A stretch of 64,000 nt of DNA from Quercus robur (GCF_932294415.1 NC_065543.1:42864277-42928276), one strand, 5' to 3'. Shown: positions 1 through 11,567, counted from the first letter of the stretch. Notes: generated by a model from the letters alone, not told the origin. Numbers and translations: made by a program.

Positions 1-1166
1 GTAAGTCTTGTTAATGTTGATTTGCGTGACAAAAAAGTAAAGAGATTGAAAATGATGGAGGACAAAAAAATATATATATATATATATATATATTTAGTTT
101 TTCTTTGTTTGTATAAGAATGGAATCGTACTTTATCTAGTTAAGAGTAAAAATGAAATGATAGAAGATGTAATTTTTATATAAATTTACTTATAAACCTT
201 TATTATATAAAAAACTTGTTAATTTTTTATATAAAAAAAACCTAAATATTAAATTTGAGAAAAGAAAAGAAAAAATCAACGCGAAAACATAAGTGGGAGG
301 AGATGAGTCAATAGATAATTTTCCATTAAGCCCCTTCTTCCTTTCACTTTTTTCTCCCCTCAACCAAACACCATCACCTACCACTTTCTCCGCATTTTTC
401 TCACGCCTATTTTTCATATTTCCAATAATCACTCAAACCAAATGGGCCTTAAGGGGGTCCATTTTGCTGGTAGGATAAAAAAGTGAGAATGGAAAATGTA
501 GAAAGGATAAAAAAAATGTTTCAATTTTTTCTTATATGTGTTTGATAAATGATAAGGATGAAGAAAGTGAAAAGATAGAAAAGAAGATTTGAATAAATTG
601 AATGTTATAACATGAGAAAATGATATTAATAAAAAAAAATTTTAAGAAATGATATATATATATATATATATTTTGGATAACGAGAAATGATTTTAGATGT
701 TTGACAAAACAGTAAATTCCAAGTAAAAAAAGCATCTTCTCCTCACTTTCCTTTCAATTTGGGAGGATAGTTTTTGGTGGGCCTAGGTAGAAAACTTCAC
801 CCACCTTGTTTTTCATCCTCCCTTATTTTCAAGTTTACAACCAAACAAAACAATGGAAAACTACCATTTTACATAATCATAAGTCCATCCTCTCCCGTTT
901 TCTGCTCAATTAATCATACCATAAGACAATCATCAAAAAAGTTTGATTAATTTGTTGACAATAAATTATTTTAGAGGTAGGAAGGTTTGCAAACTTATGG
1001 GTAGGTATATAAAGTAATACAAACACTAACATATAAAATAATTGAGAGAATCTATGGACATGTATCTCTAGAACACAATCATATATTTGGCATGTGTACG
1101 TGTGGTGAAAGATTGAATGCCAATTATTATTATTTTTTAAAAATGAAATTAAGATGAGATGCATTG
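1..1166. other. AT-rich intergenic DNA
   Basis: No open frame here resembles a known protein. There are two TA microsatellites near 70-92 and 653-670. Between about 290 and 850 there are purine/pyrimidine-rich stretches in both orientations, which may be a degenerate MITE, but I could not define ends or a target-site duplication. Confidence 0.6.
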
Positions 1167-1968
1167 TGTAAGTACCAAGTTTGAATCCCTGATCCAAAGG
1201 ATGAACAGGCTCAGGCCCAAAAAACCCAAAACAATAAATTTATAGAGAGTGGGTTAGAAAATTGGGCTAGAATGAGTTGGGTGGCAGACTAAGTGGATTC
1301 AAGTGATAAGAACAGGAAGGTAAATGGATTTCAACTAAAGAAAGTCGTCCTCGGAGAGGGTCAAGGAGATCAGTTCTTGTATCTTTATCTTAATTACGAT
1401 TACAAATTTATTTCCTGATTGCTACAGTGTTTCTCCTTTCAATTTTTCTCCCCCCCCTTTCATGGAGGGCCTCTTACATTATATAGTCCCCTTTGAACGA
1501 TCTCGGTCCTCTACTTGTTGATCATCTAAGCCACTACTTGAGTGCTTATCTCATCGAACACCCCTTAAGGCCCTCTGTGAGTTGGGGTAGCCAAGGCAGC
1601 ACTGTTTAGGGGTCCTTTCCACATTAATGCAGTTAAGAAGTTAGCTGTAGAGTATTTAATGCGGTGGCAACAGCCTTTCCCTAGACGTTTCTGGGCTTCC
1701 ATCCCTCTTGTATGTTTATAATGCACGTCCTTACTAATAGAATTTCCTGAAAGGTCACTTTGAACGATAAGATATACACTTGACCTGTGCTTGGCTTATC
1801 CGAGGAGACAATCCTTCTCGGACCACCTTTCGCAACCTTTCAACTTGCATGTTACTTATGGGACTCTGAACTTAACGCCCTTACTACTGCTTATTCGTCC
1901 TCGGACCCATCAACGTCCTCGGCCAAAACCCAAGGCCTAATATACAATCCTGGGCCCTTATCCCTACA
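1167..1968 (-). mobile_element. Solo LTR, CCTCGG-rich family
   Basis: An 802-bp segment begins TGTAAGTACC and ends CCCTACA, the TG...CA termini of an LTR. It is flanked by a perfect 5-bp target-site duplication CATTG (1162-1166 and 1969-1973). No internal region or second LTR is present, so it is a solo LTR left by recombination between two LTRs. Several TCCTCGG / CCGAGGA motifs relate it to the LTRs at 3257, 5191 and 38671. The minus orientation is inferred from that resemblance. Confidence 0.85.
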
Positions 1969-2150
1969 CATTGTATCATAACTCATTAAAGTTAATTTTT
2001 TTAAGAAGACCATAAAAGTTATTTTTGATACATAAATCACAAATTTCGAAAAAAAAGATAACTATGTTTTGAAGGGTTATGAAAGACTAGGAAAAAATCA
2101 TATAATGTTTTGAAAGATATCAATTTAAATGAAGATTCATAATTCTTTAT

Positions 2151-2181
<31 letters not shown>

Positions 2182-2253
2182 TACCATATATTTAAAACAC
2201 GATTTTTCACAATAAATAATTATTAATATCCTCTCAAAAAAAATTAACTTTAA

Positions 2254-2831
2254 TAGGGGTGTTCACCAAACCGCACCAAAATCACTCGCAAAATGGCATA
2301 ACTGCACCGCATCGCACCGCAAGTAACAATGCACCACACTGCATGGTGTAGTGTAATTTGCGGTTTTATAGTAAGAAAACCGCACAAACCGCATCACACC
2401 CTCTATATATTAATATATTTATTTTTTTAATATTAAAATTAATAGTTTAATACTTCTCAAAAAAAAATTAACAGTTTAATAACCCTAGTTTTCAAAAAAA
2501 AAAAAATTTTAATAACCTTTGTAAGTATTAATTAGGAAAGCCAACCCAAAATAAAGAAAAACTAGCTCAATATTTTAAGACTTGGCCCAAAACAAAGGGA
2601 AAATTCAGTTTTTTGCTAGGCAGGAAATGCCCAAAATTTGAAATATATATTAGTTTCAAACCGTATCTTATACACTGAACCGCATAAGCAACCGCAAAAA
2701 TGAGGTATGGTGCAGTTATGGTTTTCGCTAACTCTAAACCGCACCACATCACACCGCACATGTGACCGCAAAAATGAAGTATGATGTAGTTATGATTTTA
2801 CCTAAACCGCACAGCACTACAAACACTCCTA
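2254..2831. mobile_element. hAT-type MITE with CCGCA-rich interior
   Basis: A 578-bp element has terminal inverted repeats starting TAGGGGTGTTCAC on the left and TAGGAGTGTTTGT when the right end is read on the other strand. The flanking 8-mers are AACTTTAA and TTCTTTAA (6 of 8 identical), as expected for an aged hAT target-site duplication. The interior repeats ACCGCA-type words on both strands. There is no transposase. Confidence 0.75.
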
Positions 2832-3256
2832 TTCTTTAATATAACAACTTCATTATTGCCTATAGTTGGTGAGTTTCTTGTAACATGGAGGTGGTCTCTC
2901 TTAACCCAATAAAGAACTCTTTTAAGTTTGTCTTCTCATTTAAAAAAAAAAAATTAAGTGAAGACAACTATTACCTTAAAGAGAATCTTTATACACACCT
3001 AAAGTTTATTATACTACTCATTCTTGATTCCTACTCATTTCCCACTATATCAATTATACAGAAATTTATTAACGAGTGCTCTTAAAGTATTTATTAATTG
3101 ACAATTTAAAAAAAATTTAATATGATTTTCATAAAAAATATAAAAAACTGTTAAAAAATATAATTACTTTTTTCTTTTTCAATGTATAAATAATTTTTAA
3201 ACCAATGCTATCTTAAGCCATCAGTAACTTTTTCCTGCATAATATACCATAATCAT
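2832..3256. other. AT-rich spacer with a degenerate MITE
   Basis: No gene is seen. From about 3066 to 3225 the sequence resembles the MITEs at 37031 and 38430: a start like taacgagtgctct, a T/A-rich middle and a related inverted end. It is too decayed to assign termini. Confidence 0.4.
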
Positions 3257-3828
3257 TGTAGGGACACGATTATTTAACGGCCCAAGAATGACGTTGGGCT
3301 CGTACATAAAAGATCCCTCACAATATGATTTGTAAAGAGTGGGCTTAAAAGGCTTGCCTTTGATCACGGGGCGATGGTCCGGTCCTGATTTTAGGGGGGC
3401 TCATGTAGAAAAGGGTTCGGTTTGAACATCCAAGCCCTACAGTGTCGTAGCCTGCGGGGTTGGACTCCTCGGACTTAGTCCGAGGAGCATCAAGTTCTTC
3501 CCATTCTTCTCCCCCTCTTCTCTTGGCTTTCGTTTCCTTTTATACTCGTATTCCTTCCTCTCTTTAGGGTCCACGTGTAAGCTTTACCTTCGGGGAAGAG
3601 GACTTGTCCTATCAGCCCATACCTCAAATGGTTGGGAGTAGACGTAAAGGTTGAATAGCATGGTCAAGAATAGGGGCCTGTCAAGCATAGAGTTCTCTAC
3701 TACAGTATTGGCAATTTTTTCACTTATCTTATCCGTGCATTAAACTCATCCTTGACAATAGGTCTCCTCAGATTAGGTCCTGAGCCTTGATATAGAGCGG
3801 GCCTGGGCCATGAATTTTCTGACCCACA
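3257..3828 (-). mobile_element. Solo LTR with CCTCGGAC hairpin
   Basis: A 572-bp TG...CA segment (TGTAGGGACA to GACCCACA) is flanked by the perfect 5-bp duplication ATCAT (3252-3256 and 3829-3833). It belongs to the same CCTCGG-rich LTR family as 1167, 5191 and 38671. It has a perfect 10-bp hairpin at 3465-3487, with arms CTCCTCGGAC and GTCCGAGGAG around a TTA loop. No internal retrotransposon sequence remains. Orientation is inferred from alignment with the complete element at 5191. Confidence 0.85.
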
Positions 3829-3833
3829 ATCAT

Positions 3834-5185
3834 CATTTTTAATTATTATTTTCAATTAACATCGTATAAGTGCTGTCAATCATAGGGGACCATATGCATA
3901 ATTGAAGATGCTTTTCTCACAAGATGCTCTCAAATGCTCTCTTTAACATCATTATTAAAAAGTTTATCCAAAAAAAAAAATTTATAATAAACAAAAATCC
4001 ATTGCCAGCATCACAAACAAAAAAAAAAAAAGTTAAAACAAAAAAAAACAAAAAGAAAATTTTTTTTTTTTACACAAAATGGTGGGTCTCATAATTGCAT
4101 GTCCATGTGAAATTGGTAGTGGGGGAGCAGTCACAAGGGACCCAAGGCCATGTGGCACGTGTCCCATTGGTTATAGACAAGCTGAACAAAGCAAAGGAAC
4201 AAAAAATAGTGATTAAAAATCTAAAATCATTATTCAAAAAGCCAAAGAAAAAAACAAAAACCCAAAATAAATATCACATCACATGAGCTTTGTTCCCTTT
4301 CTTGAAGAAAGGTACAATCCGTACTTTGCCGTAACACCTCACGCCTAATAATGACCCTATTATAAAAGAAGGAAAATTTTCTTATGACACCCATACATAC
4401 AAGGCTTCACATCTGTCTTTGATGGGACTTGCTGCTTTAAGATTTCAACAAATAATATAATAGTCCTCAGCCACCATATTTGAAAAGTAAAGTTTGAATA
4501 ATGTTAAATTATTATAGCTGTTATTTTAAGAAAATTTTTATTGAAAATTAAAAAATACTGTCATTGGTTTTTTTTTAATTTTTTTATTAAAAATTAAAAA
4601 TACTGTCATCAAAAATTTGCCAATTTTTTTAATTTCAGATAAATTTTTTTTTAAAATAATTTACTAATATATACAATCTTAATATTAAAAATAAATTTTG
4701 AATAATTAATATATATTAACACCTAAACTTAGAAAAAATTTGTTTTTCATCAATAAAATTTAAGATTTTTTTTTTTTCATTTACAAACTAGTGAAAAGTT
4801 TGTCTTTTACCCTTAAATTATTAAAAATATTTTACTTTTTGTCTTTAAATTTTTTTTTTTAAAAAAAATCATCTCTAAATTGTTAAAACAAAATTTTATT
4901 TTTCATTTCTATTTTTGTCTCTAAAATATTAAAAAACTTTTTATAAGTTTTTGTCTCTAAAATATTAAAAAAAAATTTATAAAGTTTAAAGATAAAAAAA
5001 AATATTAAATTTAAGGGATGAAAAACAAACTTTATGTAAATTTTAGGAATCAAAATTATATTTTACCCTATAATTTTATTGATTTAAATAACCCTTTTGT
5101 TATATTTAACTCTATCATTTTATCACACATAAAAAATATTGTGTTAATCATATGGATTCTTTAATAATTTTATTTGATTACTAAT
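3834..5185. other. AT-rich intergenic DNA
   Basis: No gene is recognised. From about 4790 to 5060 the sequence repeats short phrases such as ttttgtctctaaaatatt, so it is low-complexity repeat. Poly-A and poly-T runs occur around 3960-4070. Confidence 0.6.
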
Positions 5186-5190
5186 GTAAT

Positions 5191-5869
5191 TGTGGGGCCC
5201 AGTAATTTGTGGCTCTGACCCATTTTTACATTGGGGCCCAAGGCCCGAGCCGAGGAGGGATATAGCCGAGGACGTATAATAAAAGTCCAAGTAATCTTGA
5301 GACATAACCGAGGATGATTCTGTTCTCGGCATTCCCAAGGTTCTCTTGAAAGAAAGGGTAAGAACGGTATAGGAACAGTTTTGGGAAAAACCTAAAATAT
5401 CTATGTTGATAGAGAAAGGACCGCTGGATAGTGTGGCGACCAAGGACAAAGGGAAAGCTGTCATTACTACCATTGAATACTCTGCACCTGACAGAACCAT
5501 ACTCTTCAGCTTTTACAATCACCCCCAATCACTTTGGGTATGGGCTGATGGGACAAGTATCAGTCCTGGAAAGTCGAATCTACACGTGGACGTTGGATAA
5601 GGGATACAAGCTAATATAAAAGGGGAAGCAAGCAATCAAAGAAAGAGAGGGGGGGGGGAAAGGCCAAAAACCAGAGTCTCCCAGACCGCATTGAGGAGAA
5701 TGACTCCTCGAGTGAACACGACTTACTATTGTATGAACACCCCGATTAACCACCGTTCGGTGACCAAGGCCTACCCTTTCAAACCCACGCTCTACAAATT
5801 ATATTGTTTGGGCCTTTTTACGTGCGAACCCAATACTATTTTGGGGTCGTCACAAATTGAGTCCTTACA
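5191..5869 (+). repeat. 5' LTR
   Basis: This 679-bp LTR begins TGTGGGGCCC and ends GTCCTTACA. It contains CCGAGGA motifs near the start, a TATA-like ATATAAAA near 5615 that could direct transcription, a poly-G run near 5650 and a GGGTCGTCACAAATTG stretch near the end. Confidence 0.9.
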
Positions 5870-5892
5870 ATTGGCGTCGTCTGTGGGAAAGG
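5870..5892 (+). other. Putative primer-binding site
   Basis: Directly after the 5' LTR lies TTGGCGTCGTCTGTGGGA, beginning with the TGG expected of a site complementary to a tRNA CCA end. Similar TGGCGCCGTCTGTGGG sites follow many plant LTRs. I cannot name the priming tRNA. Confidence 0.6.
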
Positions 5893-6122
5893 CTTGTGTG
5901 TTGGCATAGGCGGTGGGTCGAGAAAGTCTCCCCGTCACTTCCAATGGCCTGTTATAGTGCTCTAGCACAAAATTCCATTAAGTGCTATGCTTTTTCATTA
6001 GGGGCTACGCTTCGAAGCGCCAGTAGAGCGGATGGTTCTGGGGGCTTGGCCGAGGGGCTAGTCCCTCCAAACCAATATCCCACACCTTGGCCGAGGGGCT
6101 AATCTCCCCAAACTTAAAAACT

Positions 6123-7090
6123 AAGTTTTGGACAGAATCAAGATATTGCATGGGTCTCGGACTCAAATCTATGGGGAAACCAACTACTTAAAAATCAAGT
6201 TTTGGACAGAACCAAGGTATTGCATGGTCCTCGAACTCAAACCTATGGGGAAACCAACTACTTAAGAACTAAGTTTTGGACAGAAACAAGGTATTGCATA
6301 GTCCTCGGACTCAAACCTATAGGGAAACCAACTACTTAAAAACTAAGTTTTGGACAGAACCAAGGTATTGCATAGTCCTCGGACTCAAACTTATGGGGAA
6401 ACCAACTACTTAAAGATCAAGTTTTGGACAGAACCAAGGTATTGGATATTCCTCGGACTCAAACTTATGGGGAAACCAACTACTTAAAAAAGCTAAGTTT
6501 TGGACAGAACCAAGGTATTGCATGGTCCTCGGACTCAAACCTATGGGGAAACCAACTACTTAAAGATCAAGTTTTGGACAGAACCAAGGTATTGCATGGT
6601 CCTCGGACTCAAACCTATAGGGAAACCAACTATTAAAAACTAAATTTTGGACAGAACCAAGGTATTGCATGGTTCTCGGACTCAAACCTATGGGGAAACC
6701 AACTACTTAAAAAAGCTAAGTTTTGGACAGAACCAAGGTATTGCATGGTCCTCGGACTCAAACCTATGGGAAAACCAACTACTTAAAAACTAAGTTTTGG
6801 ACAGAACTAAGGTATTGTATGGTCCTCGGACTCAAACTTATGGGGAAACCAACTACTTAAAAAAGCTAAGTTTTGGACAGAACCAAGGTATTGCATGGTC
6901 CTCGGACTCAAACCTATGGAGAAACCAACTACTTAAAAAAGCTAAGTTTTGGACAGAATCAAGGTATTGCATGGTCCTCGGACTCAAACGTATGGGAAAA
7001 CCAACTACTTAAAAATCAAGTTTTGGACAGAACTAAGGTATTGCATGGTCCTCGGACTCAAACCTATGGAAAAACCAACCATTTAAGGAG
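6123..7090 (+). repeat. Tandem array, 13 units of ~74-76 bp
   Basis: Thirteen units start (AAGTTTTGG or close) at 6123, 6197, 6271, 6345, 6419, 6495, 6569, 6642, 6718, 6792, 6868, 6944 and 7018. Most are 74 bp. Units of 76 bp carry an extra AAAAAGCT spacer, and one unit is 73 bp. Nearly every unit has the core GGTCCTCGGACTCAAACC, which shares CCTCGGAC with the LTR family. All three frames are largely open within a unit and 74 is not a multiple of 3, so a reading frame changes phase from unit to unit. The small ORFs here are by-products. Confidence 0.92.
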
Positions 7091-7428
7091 AATTCTAAAT
7101 TGCTCAGTCCTACAGGATGATTATCTACTAAAAATTGGATTACGTCCTAGACGGAATGAAGGTCCCAACCTGTCCTCAGATTCTCAGTTCTAAGGGAACC
7201 GGTGAAAACGAGCGTTTAAGTTCGGTACGATCGCACCTCGATCCTCGAACCAGATGCCAGAAAGGACTAGGGTTATGAAGGTCGTTAGGAAGGTGGCGAA
7301 GCACCCTCGTACTTGGCGACCCGCTTGGGCAGTTCATTTTGGGTTACACATCCTCGAATGATTACCTCCTGCACAGCACCGAACATTCAGCCATCATCTT
7401 GGTTAGTTTGGGGTATGCAACCCTTTTT

Positions 7429-7605
7429 CATGTCGGCATTATTATGCCGAATAGTTTCAATAAGCTCATAAATAATATCTTTTTCTTAATAAGGGTTTCT
7501 GCCCTAGATATCGTTTTTTCATGTCGGCATTATTGTGCCGAATAGTTTCAATAAGCTCAGAAATAATATCTTTTTCTTAATATGGGTTTCTGCTCTAAGC
7601 ATCAT
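7429..7605 (+). repeat. 91-bp tandem duplication
   Basis: Two ~91-bp copies, each beginning CATGTCGGCATTATT, start at 7429 and 7520 inside the LTR element. Each contains a short inverted repeat (TCGGCAT and ATGCCGA, interrupted in the second copy). No coding potential is seen. Confidence 0.8.
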
Positions 7606-8714
7606 TTAGAATATAAAAATAAAAGGAAATCATATGATAGCACATCTATTTACGACATAACCACTACAGAAAAGAAAGAATATATAGAATAAAATAATGT
7701 TAACTTTTATTGATGTAAAGAAGCAGTACAGCGTACAATGAGGGGCTTAAACAAGCCTATATAGGAAGCTAATTACCGAAGCAAAAAAAAAAAAAGAAGA
7801 AATACAATGGAACGACAAATCTTTCTAAACTCTGCTCCAGTAGCGACCGTGTATGAGAGGGAAACCCCCTTTGATGGATGAGGAGAAGAAGAGGAAGAAG
7901 TAAAAGCACCAGGATGGATCTGGTGATGAGAAAGAAGAAGAAGGGGAGGCAAAAAGAGGCACTGGTGAAGGAAGAGAGGAAGAAGCAGGGATACTTAGTC
8001 CCTGCATCAGCCCTGACTCCTAACACGCTGGTGCCATATTAGCTATGCTCATAGGAGAGCAGATGGTACTGATGATGAGCAACCCCAGCTCAATTGCACC
8101 AAAAGCTTGATGCGATTAGCTCCTGCTTCGAATTTTGGCTGAAGGAGGACGAGAAATATCTTGAGTCTCTGCCAACCCTGCCCTGACCGAGCCATCTTAA
8201 GCTTCGGAGGGACACGGTGCTTTTGGAAAAGATGTGGTCTCTTCACCCCTGTTTCTACCTCAGACATATCACACTATAAGATTTGACTGTACTGATAAGG
8301 AAAACTTTGAGCGCAGCTTGAGGTTTAAGGCTTTAGAAAGGTTAAAGGGTCTTTATGCAAAGGAAGTATTCTCTCATCTGGCTTCTTATATGGAAGGTAA
8401 GTTCAGTGGCATTTAATCCGTACAGATTTTCATGAAGAGCTGCAAACGATATAGTGTCTGTTCAACTCCCCATTGTCATCTATCACTGTCAGATTTGATT
8501 GGCCTCGTAAAAGAAATTTATTAAAGACGCGCCTCGTACACTGAAACGGCAGGAGCGCATCGTGTGTAAATTTAGAAGAATATCTCGTAACCCGGCGCAT
8601 TTCCTAAGCAGATGAAGAGACACCAATATTAATGAAGGGCAGAGCTAAACGAACTGTAATAAAGGCTTGGCATCACCAAAACCCTCCTCTCCGACCAAGA
8701 GGTCGGACAACAGG

Positions 8715-8729
8715 ATTTTGAGGGGCTAT
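8715..8729 (+). other. Putative polypurine tract
   Basis: TTTTGAGGGGCTAT directly precedes the 3' LTR, where the plus-strand primer of a retroelement is expected. The tract is short and impure, so the call rests mostly on position. Confidence 0.5.
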
Positions 8730-9410
8730 TATGAGGCCCAATAATTTGTGGCCCTGGCCCATTTTTACATTGGGGCCCAAGGCCCGAGCCGAGGAGGGAT
8801 ATAGCCGAGGACGTATAATAAAAGTCCAAGTAATCTTGAGACATAGCCGAGGATGATTCTGTTCTCGGCATTCCCAAGGTTCTCCTGAAAGAAAGGGCAA
8901 GAACAGTATAGAAACAGTTTTGGGAAAAACCTAAAATATCTATGTTGATAGAGAAAGGACCGCTGGACAGTGTGGCGACCAAGGACAAAGGGAAAGTTGC
9001 CATTACTGTCATTGAATACTCTGCACCTGACAGAACCATGCTCTTCAGCTTTTACAACCACCCCCAACCACTTTGGATATGGGCTGATGGGACAAGTATC
9101 AGTCTTGGAAAGTCGAACCTACACGTGGACGTTGGATAAGGGATACAAGCTAATATAAAAGGGGAAGCAAGCAATCAAAGAAAGAGGGGGGGGGGGGGGA
9201 AAGGCCAAAAACCAGAGCCTCCCAGACCGCATCGAGGAGAATGACTCCTCGAGCGAACACGACTTACTATTGTATGAACACACCGATTAACCACCGTTCG
9301 GTGACCAAGGCCTAGCCTTTCAAACCCACGTTCTACAAATTATATTGTTTGGACCTTTTTACGTGCAAACCCAATACTATTTTGGGGTCGTCACAAATTG
9401 AGTCCTTACA
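8730..9410 (+). repeat. 3' LTR
   Basis: This 681-bp copy of the 5' LTR has its first two bases mutated from TG to TA and keeps the CA end. It is followed by the GTAAT target duplication. Differences from the 5' LTR are mainly C/T and G/A. Confidence 0.9.
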
Positions 9411-9415
9411 GTAAT

Positions 9416-9943
9416 GAAACACTATTAATGAGTAAATATATTTGATTATTAAATAGATCATATAATAACACGTAATTAAAAGTAAAAATACAAATAACAT
9501 TACAAACTCTGCATGTACTTTAGGAGCAATATCAAATTAATTTTATAATTTTCAAATTAAATCCTGAAATTCAAGAGTATTATAAATTAAATACTATATA
9601 GTTTGTTAGTTTCAAGTCAAATATAAATTAAATACTATAAATTAAAGTTCTATCAATTTAAACCCTTAATAAAACCTGAAAATCAAATATCAAAATTAAA
9701 ACCAAAAATTTAAATGTTTAAATTAATACAATTTTAATGCTTCAAGATTTGTTTTGAAACTAGAAAAAAAAATGTAAAGTTTAATTTAAATTGAAAATTT
9801 TAAAATTATAGGATTCAATTTGAAATCACCTTTTAAATATATGGTTCAAGATGTAAACAACCCATATATAGTTAAAGAAAAAAAAATCTGTCCAATTTGC
9901 ATTTAGAAAATAATTATTCTTAAAAAAGTTTTAGAAAATCTTA
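9416..9943. other. AT-rich spacer
   Basis: No gene or clear element is seen. The sequence is dominated by short repeats of aaatta/ttaaat and phrases such as tataaattaaatactat. Confidence 0.6.
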
Positions 9944-10594
9944 GAGCCTGTTTAGGTAAGCTTTTTTCATCACTCAATTTCCATCACTCATCATTCATCA
10001 CTCATTTTTTCACACTCATTTGGCAACATCACTTTTATTTTCATCACTCAATTTTTTCACACTATTCATGGGTCTCACACCTGTCAGCCAGTACAGTTTA
10101 TTTTTTTTTAGTACCCAACTCACCGAAACTAATATATAATAAAAAATAAAAAAAAAACCAAACAGCCAACCCAGGAAAAGAAAAAGAAAAAGAAAAAAAA
10201 AAAGAACAACGCCAACCCCAAAAAAAAAAAAAAAAACAAACAAACAGCCAACGCCAACCCAAAAAAAAAAAAAAACACTGAACGGCCAACCCAGGAAAAG
10301 AAAAAAAAAAAAAAAAACAAAACAAACAGCCAATGCCAACCCAGAAAAAAAAAAAAAAAAAATTTCAAAAGGTGGTCAAAAGTTACGGCTGTGGATTCCC
10401 TATGTGTGTTTAATTATAATATTGCAATTGAGTTATGAGTTATGGAAACTGAAAACAGCTTTTTGCCAACAAAGTTATGAAAACAGAGTTATTGTTTGCC
10501 AAACAAACTTTTTACTATAAGTTCCACAATTTTTGAATTATGAGTTATGAAAACAGAGAATTAAGTTATCAAAAAACTCAATCCAAACAGGCTC
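9944..10594. mobile_element. Tourist-like (PIF/Harbinger) MITE
   Basis: A 651-bp element has inverted termini GAGCCTGTTTAGG and, read from the other side, GAGCCTGTTTGG. It is flanked by the 3-bp duplication TTA (9941-9943 and 10595-10597) typical of PIF/Harbinger. The middle (10150-10360) is a poly-A-rich tandem repeat of gccaaccca phrases. It produces artefactual Phe-rich frames on the minus strand. Confidence 0.85.
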
Positions 10595-10946
10595 TTAATA
10601 ATTCCATTGGATAGAAAGGACATCACCTTCATAGTTGATATAGACCGTACAAATTTTGAAAGAAAAAAGTGGAGTATTTCAGAAGAGAAAATGACAGCCA
10701 TATTTTTGGTAGATTTTGTACTTGCAAGTGGATGTACTCTTGTTTCATCCTCTCCATCCTTGTCGTTTCTCGCAACCCTCCGTAGCTTGATAGTTGATAC
10801 CTTCGGGATATCATATTTTCATTATCTCATTTTTATTAGCAAATTAAGTAAATAAATATATATATATTCTTTTAAATTATTATTTGCTATTCCCTTGACC
10901 CTAGTAAAATAAATTACAACTCTTAAAATTTGTTCAAAGACTTGTA

Positions 10947-11152
10947 GTGAATGTTTGGATAGAATTGATTTCATTTTTCAATTGCGTTTGTGTCCAACTT
11001 AGTGAGTCTCGTGAAGGATTCACGGGACCCACAAGTACTTTTTTTATCAAAATTTTTATTAAAACTGGTCCCATGATACTATTTACATATTTAAAAATTA
11101 TTTTACTACAGTATTTTCAGTTTTCAGTAATAAGCAGTATCCAAACAGAATC
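10947..11152. mobile_element. Tourist-like MITE, small
   Basis: A 206-bp element has inverted ends GTGAATGTTTGGATA and GATTCTGTTTGGATA (right end read on the other strand). Both sides are flanked by GTA. The interior shares gacccaca and attattttactacagt phrases with the MITE at 57526, so both are one family. Confidence 0.65.
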
Positions 11153-11361
11153 GTAATTGAGTGACATAATTTAGTTTTCTTTATTTGAAAGAACTAAAAC
11201 TCAAATCTTCATACCTCATTTATTATAACAATCATTAAGAAAGTCATAGAATTTGAATCTAGCAATGTGAAGACATCTTATGTTGGACTGTGGTTAGGTT
11301 TGGTGCATCCAGTGCACTGAACCTGTTAATATGGTCACACATATCCAAAAGTGGATACATG

Positions 11362-11407
11362 TCACAATTTTAGTCTATGAGAATAAACACATAGACTAAA
11401 ATTGTGA
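11362..11407. repeat. Perfect 18-bp hairpin
   Basis: TCACAATTTTAGTCTATG at 11362-11379 is followed by a 10-nt spacer and then its exact reverse complement at 11390-11407. The stem is perfect and AT-rich. It lacks the longer imperfect arms typical of a plant microRNA precursor, so function is unknown. Confidence 0.85.
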
Positions 11408-11567
11408 GTCTTAATCCTATCATTTGTGCATGCCTGAAGTGAACACACATATACATATAATAGAAATTATTAGCTTATCAATTTTTCAAGCAAGAGATAG
11501 ATTCTAATGGACAAAGTTTTCTTTCAAATTGGCCAATCCATTGTATAGCAATTATTAAAACCATAAC

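Larger units (their letters stand above)
5191..9410 (+). mobile_element. Complete non-autonomous LTR retrotransposon (LARD-like)
   Basis: A 4220-bp element has two near-identical LTRs (5191-5869 and 8730-9410) and a perfect 5-bp target-site duplication GTAAT (5186-5190 and 9411-9415). The 2.86-kb interior has no recognisable gag, protease, integrase or reverse transcriptase. It must therefore have been mobilised in trans by an autonomous relative. Aligned by eye, the two LTRs differ at about 30 positions in about 680 (roughly 4%), nearly all transitions. The interior contains a 13-copy ~74-bp tandem array, a 91-bp tandem duplication and a purine-rich stretch. Open frames inside are repeat shadows. 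Confidence 0.9.

Noticed and set aside
1..20. GTAAGT at the window start as an intron donor of an upstream gene
   Set aside because: There is no coding sequence before it in the window, and a 6-mer alone is weak evidence.
5144..5619. ORFs shared between 5144-5619 and 8629-9158
   Set aside because: They lie in the two LTR copies and recur because the LTRs are duplicates. No known domain is present.
6123..7090. Possible CRISPR array
   Set aside because: The units are contiguous tandem repeats without unique spacers, in a plant LTR element.
6424..7193. Related small ORFs with repeated peptides (DRTKVLHGPRTQTYGE)
   Set aside because: They are readings of the ~74-bp tandem array. The frame changes from unit to unit and there is no conserved start context, so a repeat protein is unlikely.
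10016..10368. Phe-rich hydrophobic ORFs that look like membrane proteins
   Set aside because: They translate poly-A/T runs inside a Tourist-like MITE.
11362..11407. MicroRNA precursor
   Set aside because: The stem is only 18 bp and perfect with a 10-nt loop. It does not reach the length or mismatch pattern expected of plant pre-miRNAs, and I recognise no known mature sequence.
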